A stretch of DNA of 64,000 bases from Mycolicibacterium porcinum (GCA_001942045.1 MSTD01000022.1:1-64000), one strand, 5' to 3'; counted from the stretch's first letter, positions 37,272-45,824 are shown. The notes: generated by a model not told the origin, from the letters alone. Made by a program: numbers and translations.

Positions 37272-37751
37272 ATGCAAGGCGACCCGGATGTCCTGAAATT
37301 GCTCAATGAGCAATTGACGAGCGAACTCACCGCAATTAACCAATATTTCCTGCATTCGAAAATGCAAGACAATTGGGGATTTACCGAACTGGCCGAACAC
37401 ACCCGCTCCGAATCTTTCGAAGAGATGCGGCATGCGGAGACCATCACCGACCGAATCCTCATCCTGGACGGCCTGCCCAACTATCAGCGGCTGTTCTCGC
37501 TGCGCGTCGGCCAGACGCTTCGCGAACAGTTCGAAGCCGACCTGGCGATCGAGTACGAGGTGGTGGCCCGGCTGAAGCCCGGGATCATCATGTGCCGGGA
37601 AAAGCAGGATGCCACCTCCGCGAACATCCTGGAAGCCATCCTGGCTGACGAGGAATCGCATATCGACTACCTCGAAACCCAGCTCGAGCTCATGGAGAAG
37701 TTGGGCGACGCGCTCTACGCCGCGCAGTGCGTGTCCCGGCCGCCCCACTGA
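37272..37751 (+). CDS. bfrA: Bacterioferritin BfrA
   Basis: The 159-residue haem ferritin matches mycobacterial BfrA almost throughout (MQGDPDVLKLLNEQLTSEL). All ferroxidase ligands are present at the usual numbers: Glu18, Glu51, His54, Glu94, Glu127 and His130. Met52 is the haem-coordinating residue at the dimer interface. It stores iron as a 24-mer in the cytosol. The gene is divergent from the barrel-protein/bfd operon across an iron box and is followed by a strong hairpin. Confidence 0.97.
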   Translation: MQGDPDVLKLLNEQLTSELTAINQYFLHSKMQDNWGFTELAEHTRSESFEEMRHAETITDRILILDGLPNYQRLFSLRVGQTLREQFEADLAIEYEVVARLKPGIIMCREKQDATSANILEAILADEESHIDYLETQLELMEKLGDALYAAQCVSRPPH

Positions 37752-37780
37752 GCCCGGTAGGCGCGCACCCGTTTCGATCG

Positions 37781-37830
37781 AAGCCGCTCCGGGTAGCCGG
37801 TGACCGCCGGTTACCCAGGGCGGCTTTGTT
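37781..37830 (+). terminator. Terminator-like hairpin after bfrA
   Basis: A long imperfect stem: AAGCCGC (37781-37787) pairs with GCGGCTT (37820-37826), and inside it GGGTAGCCGG pairs with CCGGTTACCC with one mismatch. It is followed by TGTT and lies 30 bp after the bfrA stop, before a more A/T-rich promoter-like stretch for the MFS gene. Confidence 0.75.
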
Positions 37831-37899
37831 CGTGCTGTAACTTTCATAGCTTGTCTAACGATAATCTTGGTTGAACTGGCAGGCTGGTGAAAGGAAGAC

Positions 37900-39957
37900 A
37901 TGTCGAGCCCATCAACCACCGCCGAGCAGACCTCTGGCGCGGCGCTGCTGAGCGTGCGCAGGCGCAACTTGGTGTTCGTCGCCGTCCTGCTCGGCATGCT
38001 GCTGGCCTCGCTGAACCAGACCATCGTCGCCACCGCCCTCCCGACGGTGGTGGCGGACCTCGGCGGAGCCGGCCATCAGGCGTGGGTGGTGACCAGCTAC
38101 CTGCTCGCCTCTACCGTCGTCACCGCGGTGGTCGGCAAAGTCGGCGACATCTTCGGCCGCAAAGTCGTGTACCAGGCCGCGGTCCTGTGTTTTCTGATCG
38201 GATCGGTCCTGAGCGGCCTCTCCGGTTCGATGATCATGCTGGTGGCCGCGCGGGCCCTGCAGGGCATCGGCGGCGGCGCGATCATGGTGACCTCCTCGGC
38301 CCTCATCGCCGAGGTGATCCCGCTGCGCGACCGCGGGCGATATCAGGGCGCGCTCGGGGCGGTCTTCGGTGTCACGACCGTGGCGGGCCCGCTGCTCGGC
38401 GGCTTCGTCACCGATCACCTCGGCTGGCGGTGGGCCTTCTGGCTCAGCATCCCGGTCGGCCTGGTCGTGCTCGTGGTCGCGGCCGCCACCATCCCGGCAC
38501 TGACGTCGCGGCCGGCCCGCCCGGTGATCGACTACGCCGGCATCGTCTGGGTCGGAATCGGCGCGTCCGGTCTCACCCTGGCCACCAGCCTCGGCGGCGA
38601 GTTGGCGTGGACGTCACCGACAATCATCGGTCTGGTGGTCGGGTCGATCCTGGCCCTGGCGATGTTCGTGCGAGCCGAAACCAAGGCGGCCGAACCGATT
38701 CTGCCGATGCGGCTGTTCCGGAATCCCGTCTTCACCATGTGCTGTGTGCTGTCGCTGGTGGTCGGCTTCGCGATGCTCGGTGCGCTGACGTTCATGCCCA
38801 CTTTCATGCAGTTCGTGGACGGCGTGTCACCGTCGGAATCCGGGCTGCGGACGATGCCGATGGTGATCGGACTGCTGATCACCTCGACCGTCAGCGGCAG
38901 CCTGGTGGGCCGCACCGGGCGCTACAAGATCTACCCGGTCGCCGGTACCGCGATCATGCTCGTCGGTTTCGTGCTGCTGTCGCGGATGAACGCCGCGACG
39001 CCGATCCCGCTGCAATCGCTGTATCTGTTGATCCTCGGCGCCGGCATCGGCATGTGTATGCAGGTGCTGGTCCTCATCGTGCAGAACACATCCGATTTCT
39101 CGGATCTGGGCGTCGCGACGTCCGGCGTGACGTTCTTCCGGACCATCGGGAGTTCGTTCGGTGCAGCCATTTTCGGTTCGCTGTTCGCCGGATTCCTGTC
39201 GGACCGGCTGCCGGGGGCGCTCGCGGCCAGCGGCGCCCCGCCCGTCGCGGGTGCGTCGCCGAAGGCCTTGCACGAGCTGCCGCCGGACGTCGCCGCCCCG
39301 ATCGTGTCCGCCTACTCCGATGCGTTGGACCTGGTGTTCCTGTGCGCCGCACCGGTGGCGCTGGTCGGCTTGATCGTGGCGCTGTTCCTCAAGGAAGTGC
39401 CGTTGGTCGAGGCGGAGGCAACGCTGGCCGCCGACCTCGGTGAGGGGTTCGGCATGCCGAGCGCGGAATCCTCGGATCAGTGGCTGGAGACGGTGGTCAG
39501 CCGACTGATGCGCAGCTCGCCGGAGATCCGGCTGCGCAACGTCGCCGGTGGACCGGGTTGCGAGCTGGACGTGGCCGGGCTGTGGGCGCTGCTCAAGATC
39601 TACCGGCACGGGCAGATATTCGGCGCGGCTCGACTGACCGAGATCGCCGACCGGTTGATGGTGCCGTTCGAGGTGCTCGAACCGACCTTCAACCGGCTGG
39701 TGCAGGACGGATATGTGTTGCGTACCGGCGACCAGCTGTGGCTGACCCAGAGCGGGGTGCGACAGGTCGACGGTGTGTCCGCCGCACTGGTGGGGCGGAT
39801 CGTCGACAAGCTGGGTGAATCACCGTCCTTCGACGGACGCCCGGACCGGGCCCAGGTGGAGGCCGCGCTGGAGCGCATCGCCCACCGGGTGGTGGTGCAG
39901 CGGGACTGGGGTGACGACCGAGAGGCGGAACTGACCGGCTCGGGAACGAAAAACTAG
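37900..39957 (+). CDS. MFS multidrug exporter with C-terminal winged-helix domain (Rv1877-like)
   Basis: The 685-residue protein has 14 predicted helices (DHA2/EmrB-QacA type) with NQTIVATALPTV in helix 1 and GKVGDIFGRK as the loop 2-3 motif, then an unusual soluble tail of about 170 residues. The tail (from about residue 525) includes a winged-helix-like region: LWALLKIYR, ARLTEIADRL, and VLEPTFNRLVQDGYVLR before a wing. ATG 37900 follows GAAAGGA. It follows bfrA as Rv1877 follows bfrA (Rv1876) in M. tuberculosis. The tail may sense substrate or bind a partner; DNA binding by a membrane-tethered domain is also possible. Confidence 0.9.
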   Translation: MSSPSTTAEQTSGAALLSVRRRNLVFVAVLLGMLLASLNQTIVATALPTVVADLGGAGHQAWVVTSYLLASTVVTAVVGKVGDIFGRKVVYQAAVLCFLIGSVLSGLSGSMIMLVAARALQGIGGGAIMVTSSALIAEVIPLRDRGRYQGALGAVFGVTTVAGPLLGGFVTDHLGWRWAFWLSIPVGLVVLVVAAATIPALTSRPARPVIDYAGIVWVGIGASGLTLATSLGGELAWTSPTIIGLVVGSILALAMFVRAETKAAEPILPMRLFRNPVFTMCCVLSLVVGFAMLGALTFMPTFMQFVDGVSPSESGLRTMPMVIGLLITSTVSGSLVGRTGRYKIYPVAGTAIMLVGFVLLSRMNAATPIPLQSLYLLILGAGIGMCMQVLVLIVQNTSDFSDLGVATSGVTFFRTIGSSFGAAIFGSLFAGFLSDRLPGALAASGAPPVAGASPKALHELPPDVAAPIVSAYSDALDLVFLCAAPVALVGLIVALFLKEVPLVEAEATLAADLGEGFGMPSAESSDQWLETVVSRLMRSSPEIRLRNVAGGPGCELDVAGLWALLKIYRHGQIFGAARLTEIADRLMVPFEVLEPTFNRLVQDGYVLRTGDQLWLTQSGVRQVDGVSAALVGRIVDKLGESPSFDGRPDRAQVEAALERIAHRVVVQRDWGDDREAELTGSGTKN

Positions 39958-39968
39958 AACTTGTTCCA
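39955..39968 (+). promoter_or_regulatory. KstR-like operator before the CMD gene
   Basis: TAGAACTTGTTCCA fits TNNAACNNGTTNNA at all eight fixed positions. It begins with the exporter stop codon and ends 30 bp before the ATG of the carboxymuconolactone-decarboxylase-like gene. Confidence 0.65.
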
Positions 39969-39998
39969 GAATTGTCGCTGCGCGCGTACGATTCGGCC

Positions 39999-40481
39999 AT
40001 GAGCCGTATCGGAGATTTTCCCGACGACGACGTGGCCGGCTGGATCCTCAGGTCTCCCGAGATCGGCACCGCCATGGCCAACTACACGAACGCGGTGTAC
40101 ACGAAGGGGCGGTTGCCGTTGCGGGTGCGCGAGCTGGCCCGGATGGTGATCGCGCTCGACAACGAATGTGTGGTGTGCCAGAACACCCGTGACTCCGACG
40201 GGGCCGTGGCGGGGGTGGACGAGGATCTCTACGATCACGCCGCCGAGTGGCGGACCTGGCCGGGCTACAGCCCGCAGGAGCGCATCGCCGCCGAGTTCGC
40301 CGAGCGCTTCGCGAGCGATCACACCGGACTGCGTGATGACGAAGACTTCTGGGAGCGGGCCGGCGAGCAGTTCGACGCCGAGCTGCTGACGGACCTGGCG
40401 TTGTCGTGTGCGATGTGGCTCGGAATGGGCCGGATGCTGCGGACCCTCGACATCGGCCAAACCTGCAAGATCACGCTCTAG
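39999..40481 (+). CDS. Carboxymuconolactone decarboxylase/AhpD-like protein
   Basis: The 160-residue protein has the all-helical CMD/AhpD fold with the redox pair in NECVVCQNTRD (CxxC) and downstream RIAAEFAERFA. AhpD-like proteins act in peroxide defence or as decarboxylases; the CxxC points to a redox or proton-shuttling role. ATG 39999 (MSRIGDFPD) is chosen, although the frame opens further upstream. The KstR-like box ahead of it suggests it is induced with sterol catabolism. Confidence 0.85.
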   Translation: MSRIGDFPDDDVAGWILRSPEIGTAMANYTNAVYTKGRLPLRVRELARMVIALDNECVVCQNTRDSDGAVAGVDEDLYDHAAEWRTWPGYSPQERIAAEFAERFASDHTGLRDDEDFWERAGEQFDAELLTDLALSCAMWLGMGRMLRTLDIGQTCKITL

Positions 40482-40509
40482 CGTTCGCGCCTCGGCGCAC
40501 AATGAGGCT

Positions 40510-41880
40510 GTGACAGCTGGATCATCGGGACCGGCGAAACCCCTGGCTGCGGCCGCCATCGCGCAGCTGGAATCCGACGGTGTCGCGACCCTGATCGGCA
40601 CCGTGGTCAGCCCGGCCGGGCTGACCCACGCGAAAACCGTTCCGCTGCGCCGGATGGGGATCTTCGCCGATCCGGGTCTGGGCGCCAGCCCGGTGTTCCA
40701 TGCGTTCACCATCGATCAGACCGGGATCGCGATGGGCGGGGACATCGGCGTCGTGGGAGATCAGCGGATCCGCATCGACCTCGGCGCTCTGCGGATCCTC
40801 GGCGACGGATTGGCTTGGGCCCCAGCCGCTTTCTACAACCAAGACGGTTCCGCAGATCCGTATTGCAGCCGCGGCGTGCTGCAGCGGGTGCAGGACCGGC
40901 TGGAGGCCGCCGACCTGACCGCACTCGTCGGCCATGAGGTGGAGTTCGTCCTCGTCGGGCCCGACGGGAGCCGGCTCCCGTCGCTGCTGTGGGCGCAGTA
41001 CGGGTTGGTCGGGGTGCTCGAATTCGAGGGGTTCGTCCGCGATGTCACCGATGCGGCCAACGGCTCCGGCGTGGCGATCGAGCAATTCCATCCCGAGTAC
41101 GGGACCAACCAGTTCGAGATCTCGCTGGCGCCGTTGCCGCCGGTAGCCGCCGCCGACCAGCTGGTGCTCATGCGGATCATCGCGGCCCGGGTCGCCCGGC
41201 GATACGGATTCCGGGTCAGCCTGTCCCCGTTGCCGTTTGCCGCCGGGGTGGGTTCCGGTGCCCATCAACATTTTTCGCTGAGCCGATCGGGTGTGCCGTT
41301 GTTCTCCGGTGGGACCGGGACGCGGGAAATGACGCCGGAAGGGGAGTCCGCGCTGGCCGGACTGCTCGCCGGGCTGCCCGCCGCCCAGGGTGTGCTGTGC
41401 GGATCGGTGCTGTCCGGCCTGCGTATTCAGCCGGGGTACTGGGCCGGCGCCTACAACTGCTGGGGCACCGAGAACCGGGAAGCCGCCGTGCGATTCCTGA
41501 TCGGCGGTCCGAGCAATCCCTACGGCGCGAATGTCGAGGTCAAGGTCATCGACCCGTCGGCCAACCCGTACCTGGCGACGGCGACCATCCTCGGGTTGGC
41601 CCAGCACGGAATCAATCAGAGCCTGGCACTGGGACCGGAGGTCGTCGTCGACCCGGCCTCCCTCACCGATGCCCAGCGTGCCGACGACGGCATCGTGCGG
41701 TTGCCCAACCGACAGGCCGACAACCTTGCCGCACTGGATTCTTCGGCGCTGATCCGGGAGATTCTCGGCGATCAGCCGGTGGACGCGGTGCTCGCGGTCC
41801 GCAGGTACGAACAGGAGAACTTCGGCGATCTGGATGCCGAGCAGCTCACCGATCGGTTCCGGATGGCGTGGAGTATTTGA
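40510..41880 (+). CDS. glnA3: Glutamine-synthetase-like ligase (GlnA3-like)
   Basis: The 456-residue protein has the GS beta-grasp and catalytic domains: GHEVEFVLVGPDG (metal Glu), YGTNQFEISLAP, GSGAHQHFSLS (metal/ATP His) and AVRFLIGG with NPYLATATILG near the end. It differs from canonical GlnA around the ammonia site, as do GlnA3/GlnA4 proteins that join glutamate to amines. The GTG at 40510 (VTAGSSGPAK) is 28 bp after the CMD gene. In M. tuberculosis glnA3 (Rv1878) also follows bfrA and the exporter. The amine substrate is unknown. Confidence 0.85.
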   Translation: MTAGSSGPAKPLAAAAIAQLESDGVATLIGTVVSPAGLTHAKTVPLRRMGIFADPGLGASPVFHAFTIDQTGIAMGGDIGVVGDQRIRIDLGALRILGDGLAWAPAAFYNQDGSADPYCSRGVLQRVQDRLEAADLTALVGHEVEFVLVGPDGSRLPSLLWAQYGLVGVLEFEGFVRDVTDAANGSGVAIEQFHPEYGTNQFEISLAPLPPVAAADQLVLMRIIAARVARRYGFRVSLSPLPFAAGVGSGAHQHFSLSRSGVPLFSGGTGTREMTPEGESALAGLLAGLPAAQGVLCGSVLSGLRIQPGYWAGAYNCWGTENREAAVRFLIGGPSNPYGANVEVKVIDPSANPYLATATILGLAQHGINQSLALGPEVVVDPASLTDAQRADDGIVRLPNRQADNLAALDSSALIREILGDQPVDAVLAVRRYEQENFGDLDAEQLTDRFRMAWSI

Positions 41881-41917
41881 GTGTTTGCGTGCCGCCCGCA
41901 CCGGCAATACCGATCCG

Positions 41918-42277
41918 ATGATCGGAACACTTCGCTCCGTCGTACTGGACTGCCGGGATCCGCGGGCACTGGCCGCGTTCTACGCCGAGCTCCTCGGCGG
42001 AGACGTGGCCGCTGAGGACGACACGTGGGTGGTGGTGACCGACCCCGCGGGTCGCCGGGTGGCGTGTCAGTACTCACCGCAGCACGAGCCTCCGCATTTC
42101 CCGGATCCGCGAGGGTCCCAGCAGCTCCATCTCGACATCCTGGTCGATGATCCGGACCTGGCCGAGCGCCAGGTTCTGGCGCTGGGCGCGACGTCGGTGC
42201 CGGACGCCGTCGAGGACAAGAACTTCCGGGTGTTCCGGGACCCGGCCGGCCACCCGTTCTGCCTCGTCTGGGGTTAG
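41918..42277 (+). CDS. VOC (glyoxalase-fold) protein
   Basis: A 119-residue protein with two beta-alpha-beta-beta-beta units of the vicinal oxygen chelate fold: VVLDCRDPRALAAFYAELLGG at the start and the paired HLDILVDD and VFRDPAGHPFCLVW at the end. Metal-ligand positions are visible (His in QLHLDI). The C-terminal DPAGHPFCL is typical of the uncharacterised glyoxalase/dioxygenase-like branch. It begins 38 bp after the GlnA3-like gene and may share its transcript. Confidence 0.85.
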   Translation: MIGTLRSVVLDCRDPRALAAFYAELLGGDVAAEDDTWVVVTDPAGRRVACQYSPQHEPPHFPDPRGSQQLHLDILVDDPDLAERQVLALGATSVPDAVEDKNFRVFRDPAGHPFCLVWG

Positions 42278-42486
42278 GTCGTGTCTGTTGATTGCGAACG
42301 GACCTCAGCCCTGGCTGTGCCCGTGCCGAGTCTCGCGAATCGGACCTTCTCCGCGGCAGATCAGGTCCCCCTGTATGCCACAACGCCATTCATGTTGTTA
42401 GATATGCTCTACGTCTCGGTCTGCAGCCACATGCTGGCAGCAATCCTCGGCGTAAGTGCTTCCAGGGTTTCGTCAAAAACGACCTA
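42275..42486. other. Lower-GC intergenic patch bounded by an 8-bp inverted repeat
   Basis: TAGGTCGT (42275-42282) and its exact complement ACGACCTA (42479-42486) bound a 212-bp patch between two convergent genes. The patch is visibly richer in A/T than its flanks. A 68-codon open frame (42281-42487) has no recognisable product. This could be a decayed MITE-like insertion or gene remnant; no transposase motif is seen. Confidence 0.35.
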
Positions 42487-42491
42487 GTCGC

Positions 42492-42950
42492 TCAAACCAG
42501 CCCGGTGGCGTCGAACACCCAGGACATGTCGGCGGTGGCGAAGTTCTCCAGCCAGTCCGGCGGGGCGTGGTTGGCCAGTGCGCCCATGTCCCAGTAGTCC
42601 TTCCACAGGGTCACCTTGCCGTTCTCGACCCGATGGACGGTGACGAACTTCAGTACCGCGGATTCGCCGCTGGCCCAGTGCCATTCCTCGTGATGCTCGT
42701 ACATGGCGTCACGACCGTTGTCCACCAGCAGGCCGGGGAAGTTTTCGTAGGATGCCAGCGGTTCGAGGCCGATCTTGAGGCGCTTGACGATGTCCTCGGG
42801 TCCCTTGGCGGCAGCGGCGGGGCCCACCGGCATGTCGAGGTATATGCAGTCGTCCGACAGGTACGTCTTGAGCAGCTCCCAGTCGCGTTCCGACAGCGCC
42901 TTCCACATGCCGTGGACGGTTTCTTCGATCGACAGGTCTTCAACGGACAC
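42492..42950 (-). CDS. Limonene-epoxide-hydrolase-like (NTF2-fold) protein
   Basis: The 152-residue protein has the NTF2/SnoaL fold seen in limonene-1,2-epoxide hydrolases and mycobacterial EphG, with IYLDMPVGP near residue 36 and the family ending VENGKVTLWKDYWDM. It uses a GTG start at 42950 and overlaps the upstream amidohydrolase gene by 11 bp, so the two are co-translated. It may hydrolyse an epoxide or act as a related isomerase; the substrate is unknown. Confidence 0.8.
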   Translation of the reverse strand: MSVEDLSIEETVHGMWKALSERDWELLKTYLSDDCIYLDMPVGPAAAAKGPEDIVKRLKIGLEPLASYENFPGLLVDNGRDAMYEHHEEWHWASGESAVLKFVTVHRVENGKVTLWKDYWDMGALANHAPPDWLENFATADMSWVFDATGLV

Positions 42951-44730
42951 TGGTCAGCTCACTGTCTTCGGCGGCGATGGACGGGGTCTGGTGGGCGGCC
43001 CGCAGGAACCGGCCGGTGCGTTGCTTGCCGACCAGGTCGGTCAGCCGACCGTCGGCGAACACCGTGCGGCCGCCGACGAGCACGGCGGTGACGGTGTCGT
43101 CATTGCGGTTCACCATGCGTGACAGCCCGCCGTAGTGGTCGACGGTCTCCTCGGCGTAGGCATCGAGGGAGTCGTCGAGGCGCTCCGGGTCGATCACCAC
43201 GACGTCGGCGCGGTCCCCGATGCGCAGGTGGCCGGCGTCGATCCGGTACCAGTCGGCGAGCTCACCGGTGAGCCGGTGCACGGCCTGCTCGATCGACATG
43301 AACGGCGTGCCTGCCCGCTCAGCATCGCGGACATGCCGCAGCAGCCGCAGTCCCATGTTGTAGAAGGCCATGTTCCGCAGGTGCGCACCGGCGTCGGAGA
43401 AGCCGAGCTGGATACCGGGATCGCGGGCAAGCTTCTTGAGCACCTCGGGCCGGTGATTGGAGATGGTGGTGCGCCACCGGAGCGCGGTGCCGTGCTCGAG
43501 CACCAGATCCAGGAAGGCGTCGACGGGGTGCAGCTCGCCCCGCTCCTGACCGACCTGGCCGAACGACTTGCCGACTACGGATTCGTCAGGGCAGGCCACG
43601 ATTTCGGCGTCGAAGAAATCCCGGTGCCAGACCCGCACGCCGAACTTGTTGTCGTAGTCCTTGCGGAACTGCCGCCGGTACGACTCGTCACGCAGCAGCT
43701 CATTGCGCTCGACCTCGTCGCGTAGGTGCAGAGCGGCTGCGCCGGAACCGAATTCCTCGAACACCACCAGGTCGATGCCGTCGGCGTACACCTCGAATGG
43801 CACCGGGAGGTGTTGCCACCGGAAGTTCCCGCCGAGCTTGTTCACCAACCGGGCTACCGGACCCATGATCATGATCGAGTACGGGTTCGCCTTGCTGTCC
43901 GCGGCCGAGAGCAGGCTGGTCTTCAGATTGTTGCGGAACAGCCCGAGCGACTGGGCCAACTGCGAGACGAGGTTCAGCGGATTCTGGATGTCCGGACCGG
44001 ACTGCAGGACCCGGCCCGAGCGGCGCAGCATCGACTTGAGGCGGCGCAGCTCACGCGGCTTGGCGTAGGTCGACGGCAGCGTCCGGGAGCGGCAGGTGTC
44101 GCCGTCGATCTTGTCGAAAAGCAGTTGCTGGGACGACATTCCGACAAATCCGGCGTCGAGGGCCGCTTTGAGCATCTGCTCCATGCGGGCCTGTTCGGCG
44201 GCCGTCGGTCGCTCGTCGCTGCGGGTGGCGCGGTCGAGTCCCATCACCGCGGTGCGCATGTCCGAATGCCCGATGAAGGCGGCGATGTTGGGACCCAACG
44301 GCAGGCTCTCCAGCGCCGTCACGTATCCGTTGCAGTCGGACCACGTCTTGTTGTCGTCCACTGCGGCGATGACCTGGTCCCGGGGGATCGCCTCGACGCG
44401 GCCGAAGAGGTCGCCGGCGTCGGTGCCGCCGACGTGCACGGTCGACAGCGAGCAGGAACCGAGCATCGCGGTGGTCACGCCGTGGCGCAGCGACTCCGAC
44501 AGCGCCGGGCCGTTGAGCACCTCGACGTCGTAGTGCGTGTGGATGTCCAGCATCCCGGGCAGGACCCACTTGTCGGTGGCGTCGATGACCTGAGGACAGT
44601 CGGTCTCATCGAGGGGTTCGGGGGAGACGGCAACCACGTGGCCGGCGCGAATGCCGATGTTGCGCACGGCGGAGGGGGCGCCGGTGCCGTCGAACCACCG
44701 GCCGTTGCGGATGATCGTGTCGAAGCTCAC
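42940..44730 (-). CDS. N-acyl-D-amino-acid deacylase-like amidohydrolase (Rv2913c-like)
   Basis: The 596-residue metal-dependent hydrolase has the amidohydrolase N-terminal HxH in DIHTHYDVE, a C-terminal metal Asp in FSDAGAH, and a terminal beta-sandwich region (RADVVVIDP, VLVGG). Length and the EVLKKLARDPGIQLG segment fit the D-aminoacylase branch and M. tuberculosis Rv2913c. It starts at GTG 44730, which sits six bases after a near-ideal -10 element, so its mRNA is probably leaderless. It is coupled to the epoxide-hydrolase-like gene. The natural substrate is uncertain. Confidence 0.85.
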   Translation of the reverse strand: MSFDTIIRNGRWFDGTGAPSAVRNIGIRAGHVVAVSPEPLDETDCPQVIDATDKWVLPGMLDIHTHYDVEVLNGPALSESLRHGVTTAMLGSCSLSTVHVGGTDAGDLFGRVEAIPRDQVIAAVDDNKTWSDCNGYVTALESLPLGPNIAAFIGHSDMRTAVMGLDRATRSDERPTAAEQARMEQMLKAALDAGFVGMSSQQLLFDKIDGDTCRSRTLPSTYAKPRELRRLKSMLRRSGRVLQSGPDIQNPLNLVSQLAQSLGLFRNNLKTSLLSAADSKANPYSIMIMGPVARLVNKLGGNFRWQHLPVPFEVYADGIDLVVFEEFGSGAAALHLRDEVERNELLRDESYRRQFRKDYDNKFGVRVWHRDFFDAEIVACPDESVVGKSFGQVGQERGELHPVDAFLDLVLEHGTALRWRTTISNHRPEVLKKLARDPGIQLGFSDAGAHLRNMAFYNMGLRLLRHVRDAERAGTPFMSIEQAVHRLTGELADWYRIDAGHLRIGDRADVVVIDPERLDDSLDAYAEETVDHYGGLSRMVNRNDDTVTAVLVGGRTVFADGRLTDLVGKQRTGRFLRAAHQTPSIAAEDSELTSVR

Positions 44731-44766
44731 TCAGCCATAGAACAGGCCCGGTCGGGCCAGTGTCAA
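44731..44766 (-). promoter_or_regulatory. SigA-like promoter with palindrome in its spacer
   Basis: On the minus strand, TTGACA (44761-44766) is followed by an 18-base spacer and TTCTAT (44737-44742), then six bases to the GTG of the amidohydrolase, which predicts a leaderless transcript. The spacer contains GGCCCG-AC-CGGGCC (44745-44758), a perfect repeat placed where a bound repressor would block RNA polymerase. Confidence 0.6.
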
Positions 44767-44830
44767 TGAAAATAGTGAACAGATTTGAAAAAATGTCTAC
44801 TGGATGGGACGGAGGGCGATTCACCTGGGG

Positions 44831-45757
44831 TTATAGCGGCGCCCAGGCGTCAGGGACTCGCCCGTCGAGGTCGCTGAACCCGTAGTGGCGGGCCAGTGTG
44901 GCCGAGCTGACGGACTGCTGGTTCCAGCGGTTCCGGTCCGGGTCGGCGGCCACCGCGGCGACGCCGCGACCGACGAACCTGGGAGATTCGGACTCGGCGA
45001 AGCCCGGCGGTGCCGCCGGGTAGCCGTCGGTGCGGGCCAGGTCCAGGGCGGAGCGCCAGTTGGCCTCGGTGACGCCGTAGTTGTCGAGCATCATCTCCGA
45101 GCGCAACCAGCCCGGCGTGATCGAGACCGCGGTGGCGCCGAACGCGGCGAGCTCGTGTCCATGGCTGAAGGCCAACCGGTTCACCGCGGTCTTGACCAGG
45201 TCGTAGAACACCGAGAGTCGCGGGTGGTCGGCATTGAATTCGGTTGTGCCATCGGTGATCTCGACCAGAAGACCGCCGGGGCGATCGGCGAGCAGCGGCA
45301 GGATGCAGTGCGACGTGACCAGGTGCGTGTCGAGTCCGAGTCTCAACATCCGTAACCCGTCGTCGAGGTCGTGCTGCCACATCGGCCGCCCCCAGGTGTC
45401 GGGCGGGCCCTTGAGCACCTCGGCGCCCCAGATGTCGTTGACCAGGATGTCGACGTGTCCGTAGTCGGCCTTGAGCCGCCCGGCCAGCATGCGGACCTGC
45501 GTCACATCGAGGTGGTCGACCTGAACGGCGACGCCGAGCCCGCCCAGGTCCGTGACCAATTCGGCGGTTTCCTCGATGGTTTCGGGCCGGTTGTAGTCGG
45601 AGTCGCGGCTTCCGCACCGGCTGCTGCGACCCGTGCAGACGACGGTCGCACCGACTTCACCCAGCGCGGTGGCGATGCCTCGGCCCGCGCCGCGGGTGGC
45701 ACCGGCAACCACCGCGATGCGTCCGCGCAGCGCGTCCGGGTCCGGTGTCCAGCCCAT
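44831..45757 (-). CDS. Short-chain dehydrogenase/reductase
   Basis: The 308-residue SDR has the cofactor motif GATRGAGRG at about residues 19-27, the NDIW segment near 110 in place of the usual NNAG, and the catalytic pair in YDLVK. It is slightly longer than classical SDRs with an extra C-terminal stretch. An Arg/Ser-rich loop (TGRSSRCGSRD) after strand 2 suggests NADP preference. It lies 100 bp upstream of the amidohydrolase promoter, on the same strand. The substrate is unknown. Confidence 0.88.
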   Translation of the reverse strand: MGWTPDPDALRGRIAVVAGATRGAGRGIATALGEVGATVVCTGRSSRCGSRDSDYNRPETIEETAELVTDLGGLGVAVQVDHLDVTQVRMLAGRLKADYGHVDILVNDIWGAEVLKGPPDTWGRPMWQHDLDDGLRMLRLGLDTHLVTSHCILPLLADRPGGLLVEITDGTTEFNADHPRLSVFYDLVKTAVNRLAFSHGHELAAFGATAVSITPGWLRSEMMLDNYGVTEANWRSALDLARTDGYPAAPPGFAESESPRFVGRGVAAVAADPDRNRWNQQSVSSATLARHYGFSDLDGRVPDAWAPL

Positions 45758-45824
45758 CCGATGAGTATCCCGCCGTCGGCACTTCTATAGCTGCGGTTCG
45801 GGATATCGGCGCATACTTGCGGAG

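Noticed and set aside
42281..42487. 68-codon plus-strand gene in the intergenic patch
   Set aside because: No ribosome-binding site, no recognisable domain, and it coincides with the inverted-repeat-bounded remnant.
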